Positions 12,001-23,162 of a DNA stretch of 64,000 nt are shown here, piece after piece (position 1 is the stretch's first letter; each line of letters begins with the position of its first letter). The stretch comes from Trichaptum fuscoviolaceum (Eukaryota > Basidiomycota > Agaricomycetes > Hymenochaetales > Trichaptaceae), in assembly GCA_910574455.1 (NCBI GenBank), contig CAJSYZ010000003.1, positions 2,418,001 to 2,482,000 of the forward strand, written 5' to 3'. The position numbers and the translations under genes are program-made. The notes beneath the pieces are model-generated. The model searched no databases. It saw nothing but the letters and a program-made list of their open reading frames with translations, and had not been told where the DNA came from.

Positions 12001-14908
12001 CTTTGCAGGTACACGATCCGGATCATTCGATACATTACAAATAAACCATTTATTTGTGCAATGGATGAAATGTCATACTTCTTCGCGCCTTTGCCACACT
12101 CGTTGGGATCAGTCTTCGCGCGGGAACGCCAGTTTGACGTGAATGAATGTGGTTTTCCGAACATTGCTGATTTCATTCCCTGGGAGAGTGTACGGCTTGC
12201 TGCTGAACGGTCATCGGTCGCTCTCAAATCGCAAGATCTATGGACGTTGACAAAAGATACCGAAGACGCAATGATCCAAGACCGATGGGTAGAATTCACG
12301 CGTCGGTTTTACTGCCTACGTATGCGACCTGACCTGACACCCTTATCCAAGCCTGAAGACAGTCCGGTGAGATATTGTGTGCTCAATCCTTTAGAATAAC
12401 AACATTGATACTATGTCTTTCAGCGCGAGAAAGACTACGAAAATCTTGCTGCATATTGCAAGGCAAGGAGGAAAGGATACGATGGTATACAAAACCTGAA
12501 ACAGCCAATAATTGAAGTTCAACGCTGTCCGCCAATCATAAACAACTTGAATCCTGCATCGAAACCATTGCACTACATTGACTCAGAAGTCAGACATCCA
12601 GCGAAATGTGAATGTTCCAAAATCTTCGTGCCTTGTATTCTTCTAACTTCTCGCCTTAGATCTCATTCCCGAATTATGTGCCAAATGCACACTTCCCGCT
12701 AGGTACGGACAATTGTTGATCTCCCTATGTTTCGGTGACTAATAAACTCTTAGTATATATCGAACAGCTCAACTGATCCCCTCAATTATGCGGAGATTAG
12801 ATGATTTACTGTTGATCAAGGAACTTAACGCGAAATACTTCGACCACGAGGTGTCCGAGCGTCGTCTTCATGAAGCAGTATCGGCACCGTCTGCCGCAAT
12901 TGAGTATGACTACGAACGGTTAGAGCTGCTAGGTATGTGATTCTATTTCACTGCACATTGCTACATATAAAGCGCATGGTCGTTCAGGTGATGCGTATTT
13001 GAAATACCTTTCTTCAATCTACCTTTTCGTCACCTTTCCATCAACGCCCGAGGGTACTTTGCACCTTCTTCGACAACGCATCATCAGTAACAAGTCGCTC
13101 CTCCGCAATGCAAATCGATGTGGCCTTCCACAGTATATTCAGTCGAAGCCATTTACGTTAAAGGTTTGGGCACCTCCGGGCTTTCAGATCTATCGTTCAC
13201 AGAAGTCGCGAGATAAAGACCTGCAGGCCGAGATCCTGGACCAGAATCTGGAAGACGGAGAATTACCCGATGACGACAAAACTCCGGAACTAAATGCACA
13301 GAAGGGACGAGACGAGAGCGTTATCATAGATGATGAATCTGGACAGAATCCTTTGGGCTCCGCCTCTTCGAAAGCCCCGGTGAAAAAACTGAGCAAGAAA
13401 AAGCGCCAGGAGAATGAGAGCAACGTGCAGTGGATTGGTGACAAGGTAAGAGGATTGAAATATAAAATCTTATGTTCTGGGCTTATCTTATGATGTATAG
13501 GGCGTGGCTGATGTCGCAGAGGCCATCATCGGAGCTGCGTACATCACCGGTGGTAGAGAAGTTGCCTTGAAAGTTACGAAGGCATTGAATGTTCCAGTTC
13601 CTCACATCGACCGGTGGACGGACTTCGGCCGCAAGGTCTTAGCTCCTCCCCCTGAGGTCACGGCGAAGTTACGACGCGGTTCTATTGAGGCTGTGGAGGC
13701 GATCATAGGACACAACTTCAATCACAAACACTTACTCGCCCAAGCTTTGGTGAGTAGCCAATGAACTCGTGCAGGTAATACAGTAGACTGAACAGGAGAC
13801 CCAACACAGACACATGCATCAATTCATGGGAATGATATGACGAGTTACGAAAGACTCGAATTCATCGGAGACGCCATTTTGGACTTCCGTAAGAAGCTAT
13901 GTTCTTCCCCTTAACTTCTTCCGTGCTCATAAGGTTTTCCTCCTCGTGGCCTAGTCGTGATCCGTCACATCTATGATCGGGATAGCAGCCTCTCGCCCGG
14001 TGCCTTGACACTGTTGAAGGTAAGCGAGATGGTGCGTTCCTAATACTGTTTTCCCATGGGCTGATTGTTTTGTAGGGCGCAATGGTCTCCAATTCCGCCC
14101 TGGCCGCGGTATGCGTGTGGGCTGGCCTTCATGAGCACCTCCTGTTTGAGTCATATGCTTTAGCGGACAATATCAGACAGTATGCCGATAACCTCAAGGC
14201 AAAGGAACTAGAGGAGAACATATTGGCGACGAAGGAACAACGATCTCCGGGTCAGTACTGGGCTGACATAGAACCTCCTAAGGTAAGCACTGTCCCTTGA
14301 TCTGAACCCAGTACAAAAGCAGCTGATGGAACGCATCTAAGGCATTGTCAGACGTTGTCGAGTCTATCTTGGGCGCGGTCTACGTCTCGGATAACTTTTC
14401 TCCAGTCGGGGCGGAAACATTCTTCGACAAAGTCCTGAAGCCTTTTTATGACCGCCATATCACATTACAGACTCTATCTCACCATCCCACTAAGATACTC
14501 TTCGAGCTTTTCCAGTCTCAGGGGTGTCAAAGATTCGAAATTGTGAAGCGTACTAATCCTCCCAATGAGCACAATCATACAGCAGAATGTCAAGGTGAGC
14601 AAGATCTAACCGAAATGAGGCACCATTACTGCATGTCACTTAACCGCATCTCTCCAGTTATTGTTCACGATGTTATTCTCGCGAGCACCACGGATATTGC
14701 TGGGAACACTGCAGCTCGTCGAGCCTCATTTTTAGCGCTAGACGCTATCGAAGGTGATCCCGAGTTTCTAACACGAACGTGCGACTGTCGGGAAGTCATT
14801 CAAGCACGTAAAGCTACGAAGAAAGCGAATAAGAAGACACCGCGTAACGCTGAGGAGGATGAGGAACAGATTGTAGAGGACGTCTTAGCATCGGATGCTG
14901 AAGCCTAG
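9017..14908 (+). CDS. Dicer-like ribonuclease III with degenerate helicase domain
   Basis: Eighteen exons join in phase (9017-9419, 9467-9493, 9535-9652, 9703-9850, 9901-10624, 10679-10800, 10857-10957, 11007-12366, 12424-12607, 12660-12702, 12754-12932, 12988-13445, 13501-13749, 13810-13888, 13955-14019, 14076-14282, 14342-14594, 14658-14908) to give 1656 residues. Domain order is Dicer-like: helicase region (about 120-600), dimerisation domain DUF283 (about 645-745), platform/PAZ-like region (about 770-960), RNase IIIa, RNase IIIb and a C-terminal dsRNA-binding-like segment. Both RNase III sites look complete: IIIa E1131RLELLGD1138 with D1293/E1296, IIIb E1386RLEFIGD1393 with D1493/E1496. 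The helicase does not: the P-loop position reads AEAKQGNT (128-135), the DEAH box reads DDIM (254-257), the following LTASP-like motif reads FVVPS, and the motif VI region reads LVSYALCRSRAKG. Motif IV (GIIFVQKR) remains. The protein should cut double-stranded RNA in RNA interference, probably without ATP-driven translocation. An 80-residue charged insert sits inside RNase IIIa. Confidence 0.93.
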
Positions 14909-15120
14909 AAAGCATACCACTAGATGCAAATCTGTTGATGTAAATGAGACCGCTTTGATGCCCATGAGGCTTGGAAACATGATTTTGTCCGATGATCGTA
15001 CTCAGACCTATACATTCTCTTGTTGCGTTAGGAGACTAATGTATTTCAAGGAATGGGTAGGGACACCACGCCGCAGTGGTGTGTGGCTAGTTCCTAATGT
15101 CTAAGACGCCGCCAACAAAA
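14909..15120. other. 3' intergenic spacer between Dicer and COX7C
   Basis: Convergent spacer of about 210 bp between the Dicer stop and the COX7C stop. No coding signal is seen. It presumably holds both 3' ends. Confidence 0.6.
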
Positions 15121-15471
15121 TCATCCCGAAGCTGATTTCCTCCTGAAAATAACGCGTGTTAAGAACAGTGTACAGACGTATGGATGCGTGGACATACAGC
15201 TGGTACCAAGCCGCAACAAAAGGAATACTGAATCCAGAAATGAGGTAGACTACCAACTTGGATCCATATGCCGTTTTCTTGTTACCAGTGTATTTGAACG
15301 GCATGTTCTTGGGGTAACACGAACACATCAGTTTTTTGCCTGCAGAATAAGTGGACCGGTACGCACATCTCCTACGACGTTGTCAACATGAAGCAGGCGT
15401 TGCTGGCCGACGGGGCGAGCGACGAGGGGCGCACGAGAACGGAGTGCAGTGCGGGCGAGGATGGAGGACAT
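15121..15471 (-). CDS. Cytochrome c oxidase subunit VIIc family protein (COX7C/yeast Cox8 type)
   Basis: Three exons (15471-15367, 15307-15198, 15142-15121) join in phase to give 78 residues. Residues 1-30 form an Arg/Ala/Leu-rich mitochondrial presequence (MSSILARTALRSRAPLVARP). After it come HVDNVVGDNMPF, the usual entry to the mature subunit, and one membrane helix (KLVVYLISGFSIPFVAAWYQL) with a short basic tail, LRKSASG. This matches the small inner-membrane subunit of complex IV that ends at the matrix-facing helix entry. The last exon is only 22 nt and was chosen because it restores the family's short C terminus; reading through the intron would add about 20 unrelated residues. It shares a 364-bp divergent promoter with the aldehyde dehydrogenase gene. 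Confidence 0.88.
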
Positions 15472-15609
15472 GGTGGATGCGGTCGAAGTTTGTTCGTTGC
15501 CCGTATCCTCCCGAGTGTCCTTCAAGGACGTCGAAAGTGACAATACCCCCATGTGACAGGATAAGATTTTCTATGTCACAAACAGCTCTTCAGCTTGAAC
15601 TTGAATGTG

Positions 15610-15649
15610 ATTGGTCCAGCCAATCAGAGGCTTCCGACAGTGAGCCAAT
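15610..15649. promoter_or_regulatory. Cluster of three CCAAT boxes in a divergent promoter
   Basis: CCAAT pentamers lie at 15610-15614 (inverted), 15620-15624 and 15645-15649. They are about 140-180 bp upstream of the COX7C start and 190-220 bp upstream of the aldehyde dehydrogenase start. CCAAT is the site of the fungal Hap2/3/5 complex, known to control respiratory genes, so regulation of the oxidase gene by it is a reasonable inference. Confidence 0.55.
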
Positions 15650-15835
15650 AAGAATACTACTAGTATGCGAACGAAATAGATTTTAAGCTCGCCTTTCTTT
15701 CTTTCCTACCTTCGTCACTGCCATGGCTGCATAAGACTCTGTTGCATACAAGCTGCGAATCTCTTAAAAGGATGAATCGGCTGTTCCAGCACCCGCGTTC
15801 GTGGAAATAATCTTGCTATCGGAACACCATACGGG

Positions 15836-18420
15836 ATGGCCCACCGTATCTGCTTATCTTATGCGGTCACATTCCTCTCAAAAGGCGCCCAGCTCTCTCA
15901 CATCGTTGCTCCATATTCATCACTTACTTATCGCAGAAAGATGAGCTCTACTGTGTCCATCGCGGTTCCTGGGTCAAACAAGAAGATTACGGTTAATACA
16001 GGTCTCTTTATTGACAATGAATTTGTGCCTTCTGCGGATTCAAATGAGTTCATAACGTTCGCATGTTTCTAAAAAGTGGTTGCATCACTCTGCAATACTG
16101 AACCATTCTCCAGCTGTATCAACCCAGCGACTGAAGAGGAGCTTTGCAAGGTTGTCAATGGTGAGCCAAGCACATAGTTCGAATCTACATGTTGCCTTAT
16201 CTTTGCTCGGCCTACCAGCCTCGGTCAAGGATATTGACATCGCTGTTGCGGCCGCGCGCAAGGCTTTTAAGACAACCTGGGGCAAGAATGTAACTGGCTT
16301 CGAACGCTCGGCTCTTATCAACAAACTCGCGGACCTCATCGAAAGGGATGCACAAGAACTAGCTGAGCTGGAATCATTAGACAACGGCAAGCCAGTTCGG
16401 ATTGCCAGGTCTGTTCGACATTAGAGCCTCAGAGATGGTCGAAATTCACATGCATGTACGATTGCAAAGGGACTATGACATTGGCGATACTATTCAATGC
16501 CTTCGTTACTATGCTGGATGGGCGGACAAGATCGTTGGTCAGGTACTGCTCGTCTCTATGACTGAAGTTTATGGTCTTCTCTAATATTTCGTTTCCTTGC
16601 TGTAGACAATCGAAGTTAATAATAAGGCCAAGCTCGCCTTTACCCGCCATGATCCCATTGGGGTGTGTGGTCAAATGTGAGCTCACATTGATCTTCTAAA
16701 GTAAATCATACTAATATACATCTGCAGTATTCCATGGAACTACCCGATCGGGATGTGGTGCGTTGAGGGACTTCTGGATCTGAAATTTGGATTGCGGAAG
16801 GTCTGATAATCTCTTAGGGGATGGAAAGTAGGTCCGGCATTAGCGACCGGATGCACTATCGTCATGAAGCCATCGGAATTGACACCTTTGACCGCTTTGG
16901 TATGGAATCTTCACAACGTCCAGATAACAATTTCATGAACTCGCCACTAGAAACTCTCCGAGCTCGTTAAGGAAGCCGGGTAGCCCTGCCAGCTCCCTCA
17001 TCCATCTTGTACTCTTTTGACCCCTATTTTTTATGTCAGCTTCCCTCCAGGTGTTGTCAACACCGTTCCATCGTATGGAAGTGTCGGCGGCGCCGCGCTT
17101 GCAGCTCATATGGATGTTGATAAAGTTGCCTTCACGGGATCTACCGTCACAGGCCGTAAAATCATGGAGGCAGCAGCGAAAAGCAACCTCAAAAAGGTAT
17201 AGCAGTTGAACGTTATCTTACACATATTCATGACGGAGAAGCTTACGGCTTCTCCAGGTGTCCTTGGAGTTGGGAGGCAAATCTCCCCACATTATTTTTG
17301 AGTCAGCAGATCTCGAGCAAGGTAGCAATAATCGCACCCTTTAGTATGTGTGGAGACTCTTCTCACTGACGATTGTTTGACTATTAGCTGCGAACTGGTC
17401 TGGATTGGGCATTTTGTACAATTCAGGTCAAGATTGTACCGCTGGCTCGCGTCTCTTTGTCCAAGAAAGTATCTACGACAAGTTCATGCATCTGTTAGTG
17501 GCGAAAGTCAAATCCCATGTCATTACACATGGATTTGACGAAAGTGCGGGAGGCGGTCCGGTGGTACGTTAATACTTTACTTTTTGTAATACCCGTTCAT
17601 ATCCGCGGATTCCTATTTACTTTGCTCTTAGGTGTCTAAAACTCAATATGACAGAGTCTGGAACTATATTGAGAGCGGCAAGTCCGAGGGTGCTAAAGTT
17701 GCCCTTGGAGGTGAGAAAAGGAACACGAATGGATATTGGGTGGACCCGACTAGTAAGGGTTTGTTTCCTTTCTGTAACGTTGTCATTGAGGTGCACGAAC
17801 ACAGTCTTCACCGATGTCAAGCCGACGATGAAGATCGTGAAGGAAGAAGTGAGTCGAGTCGCCTATAAGTCGACCGGACAAATGAAATGGAGGCCTTGTG
17901 CTTAATTTCCGGGTAGATCTTCGGACCGGTCCTCGCAGTCGCTAAATTCAAGACGGAAGAAGAAGCGATTGAGCTGGCTAATGACACAAGCTATGGATTA
18001 GGTGCTGGATTGCATTCAAGTTCGTAAATCCTTTTTTTTATGTTACCGGAGCTCTTCTCTGATCAAGTCCTATTCAGATGATGCTAACCAGTGTATGAGG
18101 GTCTCGTCAGCTCTAGAAGCGGGCACAGTACGTCATCTTCCATTACTGTGATGAATAGCTACTGATACCATTCGTGGAAGGTTTGGATTAACCAATATAA
18201 TATGCTGAACAACAACGTTCCGTTTGGAGGAAAGAAGCAGAGCGGCATCGGTAATTGAACAATCTTGGCCTTCTCTATTGAACTCTGTCTAATTGCTTCT
18301 CTTGTTCTGGGATAATCCATCATTGCAGGCCGCGAACTAGGTAGCTATGCACTCGAAGAATATACGTCTATCAAAGCTGTCCACTGGAACTTCGGAGAGA
18401 AGCTTGATTGGCCATTCTGA
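15836..18420 (+). CDS. Aldehyde dehydrogenase, NAD(P)-dependent
   Basis: The gene carries many introns of about 50-60 nt, and the joined frame reads through the whole ALDH fold without a break. Seen in order: [30 protein letters not shown], the DNGKP motif, [21 protein letters not shown] with the NAD-contacting [19 protein letters not shown], the catalytic Glu in [10 protein letters not shown], the catalytic Cys in [19 protein letters not shown], and the end [18 protein letters not shown]...[20 protein letters not shown]. It oxidises aldehydes, such as acetaldehyde, to acids. Two starts are possible. The ATG at 15836 adds 35 residues that could be a weak mitochondrial presequence; the ATG at 15941 ([11 protein letters not shown]) gives the usual cytosolic form. 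Both could be used. It lies divergent to the COX7C gene. Confidence 0.93.
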
Positions 18421-19283
18421 AGCATATCAGTTCTTGCGTTGGTGCGGGAAATCGAAGTGTTCAATGTGTATGAAAGCCGGAGTGTTTCTGTAATGGTTGT
18501 AACTTCTATGTACATTGGAATGGATACAAATACTCGTTCTTTTCCAGATCGTGAGTAGTGCAACACTATGAAAGTCAATAATTCATACATCGCCTAAGGA
18601 AGGTTTGAAGAGGGCACGCTTGTGATGCGAAGGGTCGCTGAGACCGTCCCAGGCCACCGGTTTACGAGAAAGGAGTGTTTTGCCGCTGCACAAACCACAC
18701 CCCACGTGGGCACACATACTTCGAAAGACTGAGTACTAAGCACGCCCCGGCGGAAGCATTCTGATCAGCGGCGTTATATCATCTTTCGAACTCTCGCGGT
18801 ACGCGCCAATGCCAGGCGCGGAGCTAATACAACAGAACGTTACGGCATGGGGGTGTAAGACAAAAACAAAACAAAATCAATGTGCACAAAGCAAGGGGAG
18901 AACAAGAAGATGTCGACAGTACAGTCAAGGAATCTTTCGCGTAGAGAGAGAAGCCGCAACAGCAAGCGACAATGCATGAAACCGGCTCTCGAGGCCGCGT
19001 TACATAGGCGGCCCACGATTCAACGGGTGTGAACCATATGGCGCATTCGAAGAACCCTGTTATTGAGAATGAGTAACTTGATGAGAATAGCTCAATCACC
19101 AGAACACACTTGACTCGATCCACCCATCATCCTGTTGTTGTAGTCCGACTACTCGGTTCCGGATTGATTAATGTAGTGACAACTGAAGTCAGTCCAAAGG
19201 AAAATTGCGAGTATGCCGGGCGACAGACCTGGGGCGGCTGCTGGGCATATTGGCTAAGAAACCCCACCGAGTGGGATATCATG
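18421..19283. other. Convergent intergenic region with a CCCACGTGGG palindrome
   Basis: About 860 bp lie between the stops of the aldehyde dehydrogenase and the Zn2Cys6 gene. No coding sequence is supported; a 99-codon minus-strand frame at 18824-19123 is Cys/Ser-rich with no start context or homology. A perfect 10-bp palindrome CCCACGTGGG, containing an E-box core, sits at 18701-18710. Confidence 0.5.
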
Positions 19284-20158
19284 TCAGGGAAGTCCTGTCA
19301 AGTATGATAAGGGTGCTAACCTAGAAGCCGTGGGGTTCCATCCAGCATAAGATTGAGGTGGCGGTTGCGACGGCGCGCTGTAAACAGCTTGAGGTGTATA
19401 GGGTGAAGGGCCCGGGGGTGAAGATGACGGGGTGGGTTGCTGCTGCACCGTCCCCCGACTCTGCCAAACGCCGGCACCGCCGTAGCTGGTCGCGACGTAG
19501 CTGGGGTTGGGGTACGGGTACGGCGGGAGTGCATCCGGAGATTGGTATTGAGTGACAGGCCCCGGTCCACGGACTGGCGCCGATGATACTACAGGGCTCT
19601 GATTTGAATGATAAGTGACGGCGTGAGGATCGCTTTGCGAAGTCGTCGAGACGGTAGGAGTGGGTGCATTGTAGGAGTATGCGTATGTTTGATGTGGGGG
19701 GTAAGGTTGGTGTGTCGATGGTCCCGGTTGCGCTTGCACAGTCGTGCTCGTAGATGGGTTCGAGTACGAGAAGTGATGGTATGTCGGGCTATGGGGCGAG
19801 AGAGACGCCTGGAAAAAAGACCAATGTCAACCGGCTGAGGAAGATTTAGTATGCGAAGCTCACGTCGCTGTCTCGTTCGGGCTCTGGGGATTGAGCGAGG
19901 CCGTTCCTGGTAGTGAAGATACACTGTATGCCGGCCTTCAGGCATCGAGCACAGGACGATTGACCCTCTCTCCTGTCGCACTTCCGGTGATGCTTGCTGC
20001 ATTCCGTGCACGCCTGATCAACTCTCCTGCGAGGGCGAGCTTCAGCCAAAGCTTGTAGGTGACGACCCGCTTGGGCAACGAGATCGTCCGTTCTATAGAA
20101 TAGCGTCAATTGACTGGTGCTGCAGATAGATCGAAGGCACTTACTGTCCTGATGCCAT
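19284..20158 (-). CDS. Small Zn(II)2Cys6 transcription factor
   Basis: Three exons (20158-20145, 20092-19864, 19808-19284) join in phase to give 255 residues. A basic stretch PRRRVD precedes the zinc cluster, with Cys at 33, 36, 43, 52, 55 and 62 (spacing 2-6-8-2-6). This matches the fungal Gal4-type binuclear cluster, which binds DNA with two zinc ions. After residue 82 the protein is rich in Pro, Ser, Tyr and Gln, with no sign of the middle homology region found in most large members. It may act as a small regulator or bind DNA with a disordered activation tail. The first exon encodes only four and two-thirds codons and was chosen because it gives an ATG in frame with good splice sites. Target genes cannot be inferred. 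Confidence 0.85.
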
Positions 20159-21770
20159 GATGCAATGTGAGGGGGTGGCGATGAAAGCTAGAGCCGGGGT
20201 AGGAGGGGGTGAAGGAAGTGGATGAAGTTATCTTCGGCGGGAAAGCTGAACTCCCTTTATGCGAGGTCTCTCGACTGTGCGTCAACAATAGTGTACAAAC
20301 TGGACGGAGATACCCGATAAATCTCGAGGTTTAAGATCTTGAAACACGAATTATTTCCTGTCACTGGGACATGAAAATAATAATCTGAAGGAGGTGAGAC
20401 GGGACAACACGTAAAGGAACATTGGAAGTGGAGATAAGCGTAGCAGATGCCGATACCAAGCCCGAGAAATACAGTATGGGCAACTCACCAAACTCATAGG
20501 TCGACGGAGGTACAAAGGTTATGACATGTGTGAAACCACAGCAGCCAGGGAAAATGCAATAGCCACGCCATTGGTGCTGAAACGGGGACCGACAGAAGCG
20601 GGTCTCAAAACATATTCATCAAGAATAGAGATAGTACGAATAAACCTTGAAATCACCTCACCTTGAACGGACGCCAGGCGTTCTCACTATACCCACTTCA
20701 CGGGGCCAGCGCTGGGAAGGTTGGCATAATAAGATTGCTTGCCTCGTGAGCCATAACGGAAGAAATCAAACAGGATCCTTCCTGCGTTCGGCGACAGCAC
20801 TGTGCACCAGCCTAATCAGAGCGTGCATGGCTGGGGGAGGCCTGGTCGTAAGCAATTGACTCCTGGTCCTTGCTCCGAGGGAACGAGTGCGAGACGGGAG
20901 ATCGGAAGCCTGCAATCAATCTCGAGCGTGAAGATATTCCTGCATATACTAAATTCAAAAGGGACGGAAGCAAAATGGATGATATAACAGATAGGAAACA
21001 GAATGGAACAAATAAACGTCGAAAATTTGATTTTTCTTCATGTATGTAGTTGCTAAACTTTGGCTCGAACACGTGTCGATGACCGTGAAGCCTTGATGGA
21101 CCACTGGGAACGTGCACGAAGATTCGGCGTTAAGCATGCAAGTTCACTCCTGACAGGGTCGTCGGTGCGACGGGTGCCTGCGTTTGCCGCTGCCGTGAGT
21201 AACTCAAACCGAAATCAAGGGGTGGAGTTTATTTCTGCATTTACTTCTAAATAGTCTGCCGAGCCTTGAAATCCTCGCGTGTTCCATGAAGAGGGTTGCT
21301 GCTCGACGACCATGTCGTCATTCGAGCACCCGTACCGCATGTCAGGCCAAAGACGAGACTAAAGACGCACCAGCTTGCGCGTTTCAAAAGAGTCCCATCA
21401 TATTTCTTGAGGCCGGAGTTGAAAAGAAGCTCCTTCTGATTAAGTCTCTTGTTTTTTCCTGCTGAAGCGACATTGGGCGCTACACTGCCAGTGGCAGGAA
21501 GGACCCGAGATTGCCACGAGTAGTACGGTGAGACTGCAGGTAGTGAAACGTAAGACCAAGAAATCAAGATTAGGTTTGCTGCCGTCGAGAGGCAAGAACT
21601 TGCAGCTGAAAGTTGCGTAATTTGACCGAGACATATAGGCTCTCTTGTTGAACCATAGCTAGGAAAATTTGCAGTGCAGTATCTCGCGTGGTGCAATGAA
21701 TTAGAATAAGAAACTACTTCTCCACAAACCAACGTACAAAGGCGTGCCCAGCTCCATCCGTCTCCGAGCC
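20159..21770. other. Gene-poor stretch
   Basis: About 1.6 kb holds the upstream region of the Zn2Cys6 gene and the downstream region of proteasome alpha-2. Only short frames without recognisable similarity are present. A CACTGCCAGTGGCAG motif, like those around the transposon relic, occurs at about 21485-21499. A 161-codon minus-strand frame (21247-21732) was considered and not accepted. Confidence 0.5.
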
Positions 21771-22783
21771 TTACAATGCCAGATAGTCCCGTACTTCTTC
21801 TTCAGTAAGCTTTCGGAATGTCGGTTTAGGCCGCCCGGACTCGGCGCCGACCTTTCCAGCTTCGAGCTCTTCAGGCGTAGGAACTGTCACGACACCTATT
21901 TCAATCGTCTTTTCAGTCATCTGACCTTCGAAACCCTCTTTTAGAGTGAGGAGGGCGGTATGAATCGCGTCTTCGAGCGAGATATCATCGTTGTATCTGT
22001 TCCATGAGGCGTCAAATCTATCTACAGGGCAATAGAAAGTAGACCGAACCATACCGTTTTTCAAGAAACGTCTTGGCATTCACCATATTCTTTCCTATGG
22101 CACTGGCTTTCCAAGCCCAGAAAGAGCCCGAAGGGTCGACTTGATACAGCGTGGGCCCCCGGTGTGAGTCCCATCCAGCCACGAGCAGTGATACTCCGTA
22201 CGGACGGACACCTCTATTAAAGTCACATCCAATATTAGAGAACTTAGTCCATCTAGCCGGTTAAAGCTTGATAAGAACATACCCTGATTGCGTTGCTTCC
22301 TGCATGACGGTAGCAATTTCTTGAGTCAGAATCCGGGTTGGTGGGTATTCCCCATACATTTTCCAATATGCTTGTGCGCTCTTGCGGGCCTTCGCAACCA
22401 GCACTCGAAAATCTGGCCCCATGCCCGAGTATACTATGCCAATATTAGGGCATATCACAGAAACCTTGTCCAGCATTGAAGAATCTATTAGTAACGACGA
22501 GGATTTCTTCTCTGTCGCGATCACGATTCCGTTGGTAGCTGGTAATGTTCGCCATTAGACATGCACACGGGTTGTTCGGAATCAGTAAGATAACACCCAC
22601 CCTTGATTCCTAGGCTTGTTGTTCCTTGAGAGACAGCAGCGAGGGCATGTTCTATCTGCACCAGTTTGCCACTGGGAGAGAAGACCGTAAGGGAGTAGCT
22701 GAAATGAATTGTGCTAAGCTTCGCGCAAATAGACATTGTAACGCAGATGGGTACCTGTAAGCGCCACCTTCTGCAGATGCCAT
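21771..22783 (-). CDS. PRE8: 20S proteasome subunit alpha-2
   Basis: The start [42 protein letters not shown] shows the alpha-type N-terminal helix and the YS-x-T-x-FSP-G signature of alpha subunits. Then come [10 protein letters not shown], the beta-sandwich segments and [23 protein letters not shown], a proteasome hallmark. The Lys-rich [24 protein letters not shown] and a C-terminal tail ending in RDYLAL finish it. The sequence matches alpha-2 (PSMA2, yeast Pre8) better than other alpha subunits; this is judged from memory. Alpha subunits form the gate ring and lack catalysis, as expected here. The coding frame is split by short introns, the first after codon 9. It is divergent to the RNA-repair fusion gene with 379 bp between the starts. 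Confidence 0.92.
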
Positions 22784-23162
22784 GTTCGTTGCCGCACGTT
22801 TGCTAGTAGGATAACGAGGAAAGAGTAAGGAATGAAAGACAGCGAGGAGAGGTTGCAGACAGCGAGGACACGCGTCCGTGGTCGATCCCGAGGAGGGTCC
22901 ATTGGCCGCGCGTCGTTTACTGGTGTTTGGCAGCGGCCTCACCGCCCTGATTAGATAATAAACGCGTCCTCACGCTGTCGCAGGCGGTGTGCACTGCTCT
23001 CGGATTGACGTTGACGGTGCGGGTCCGCCGTTGAGTCTGCCTGAGTCCATCAATGCAGCCTCGAGTCATGCTAGTCTTCATATTTCCCTTAATTACAGCT
23101 GGTGAACTACGACTTAACGTCAGAAAACACTCGTATCATATCCACCCGAAGCTCAACCTCCA

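Noticed and set aside
21247..21732. 161-codon minus-strand frame next to proteasome alpha-2
   Set aside because: No recognisable domain, odd composition and no intron signals; it spans a repeat-like CACTGCCAGTGGCAG motif. Likely chance.
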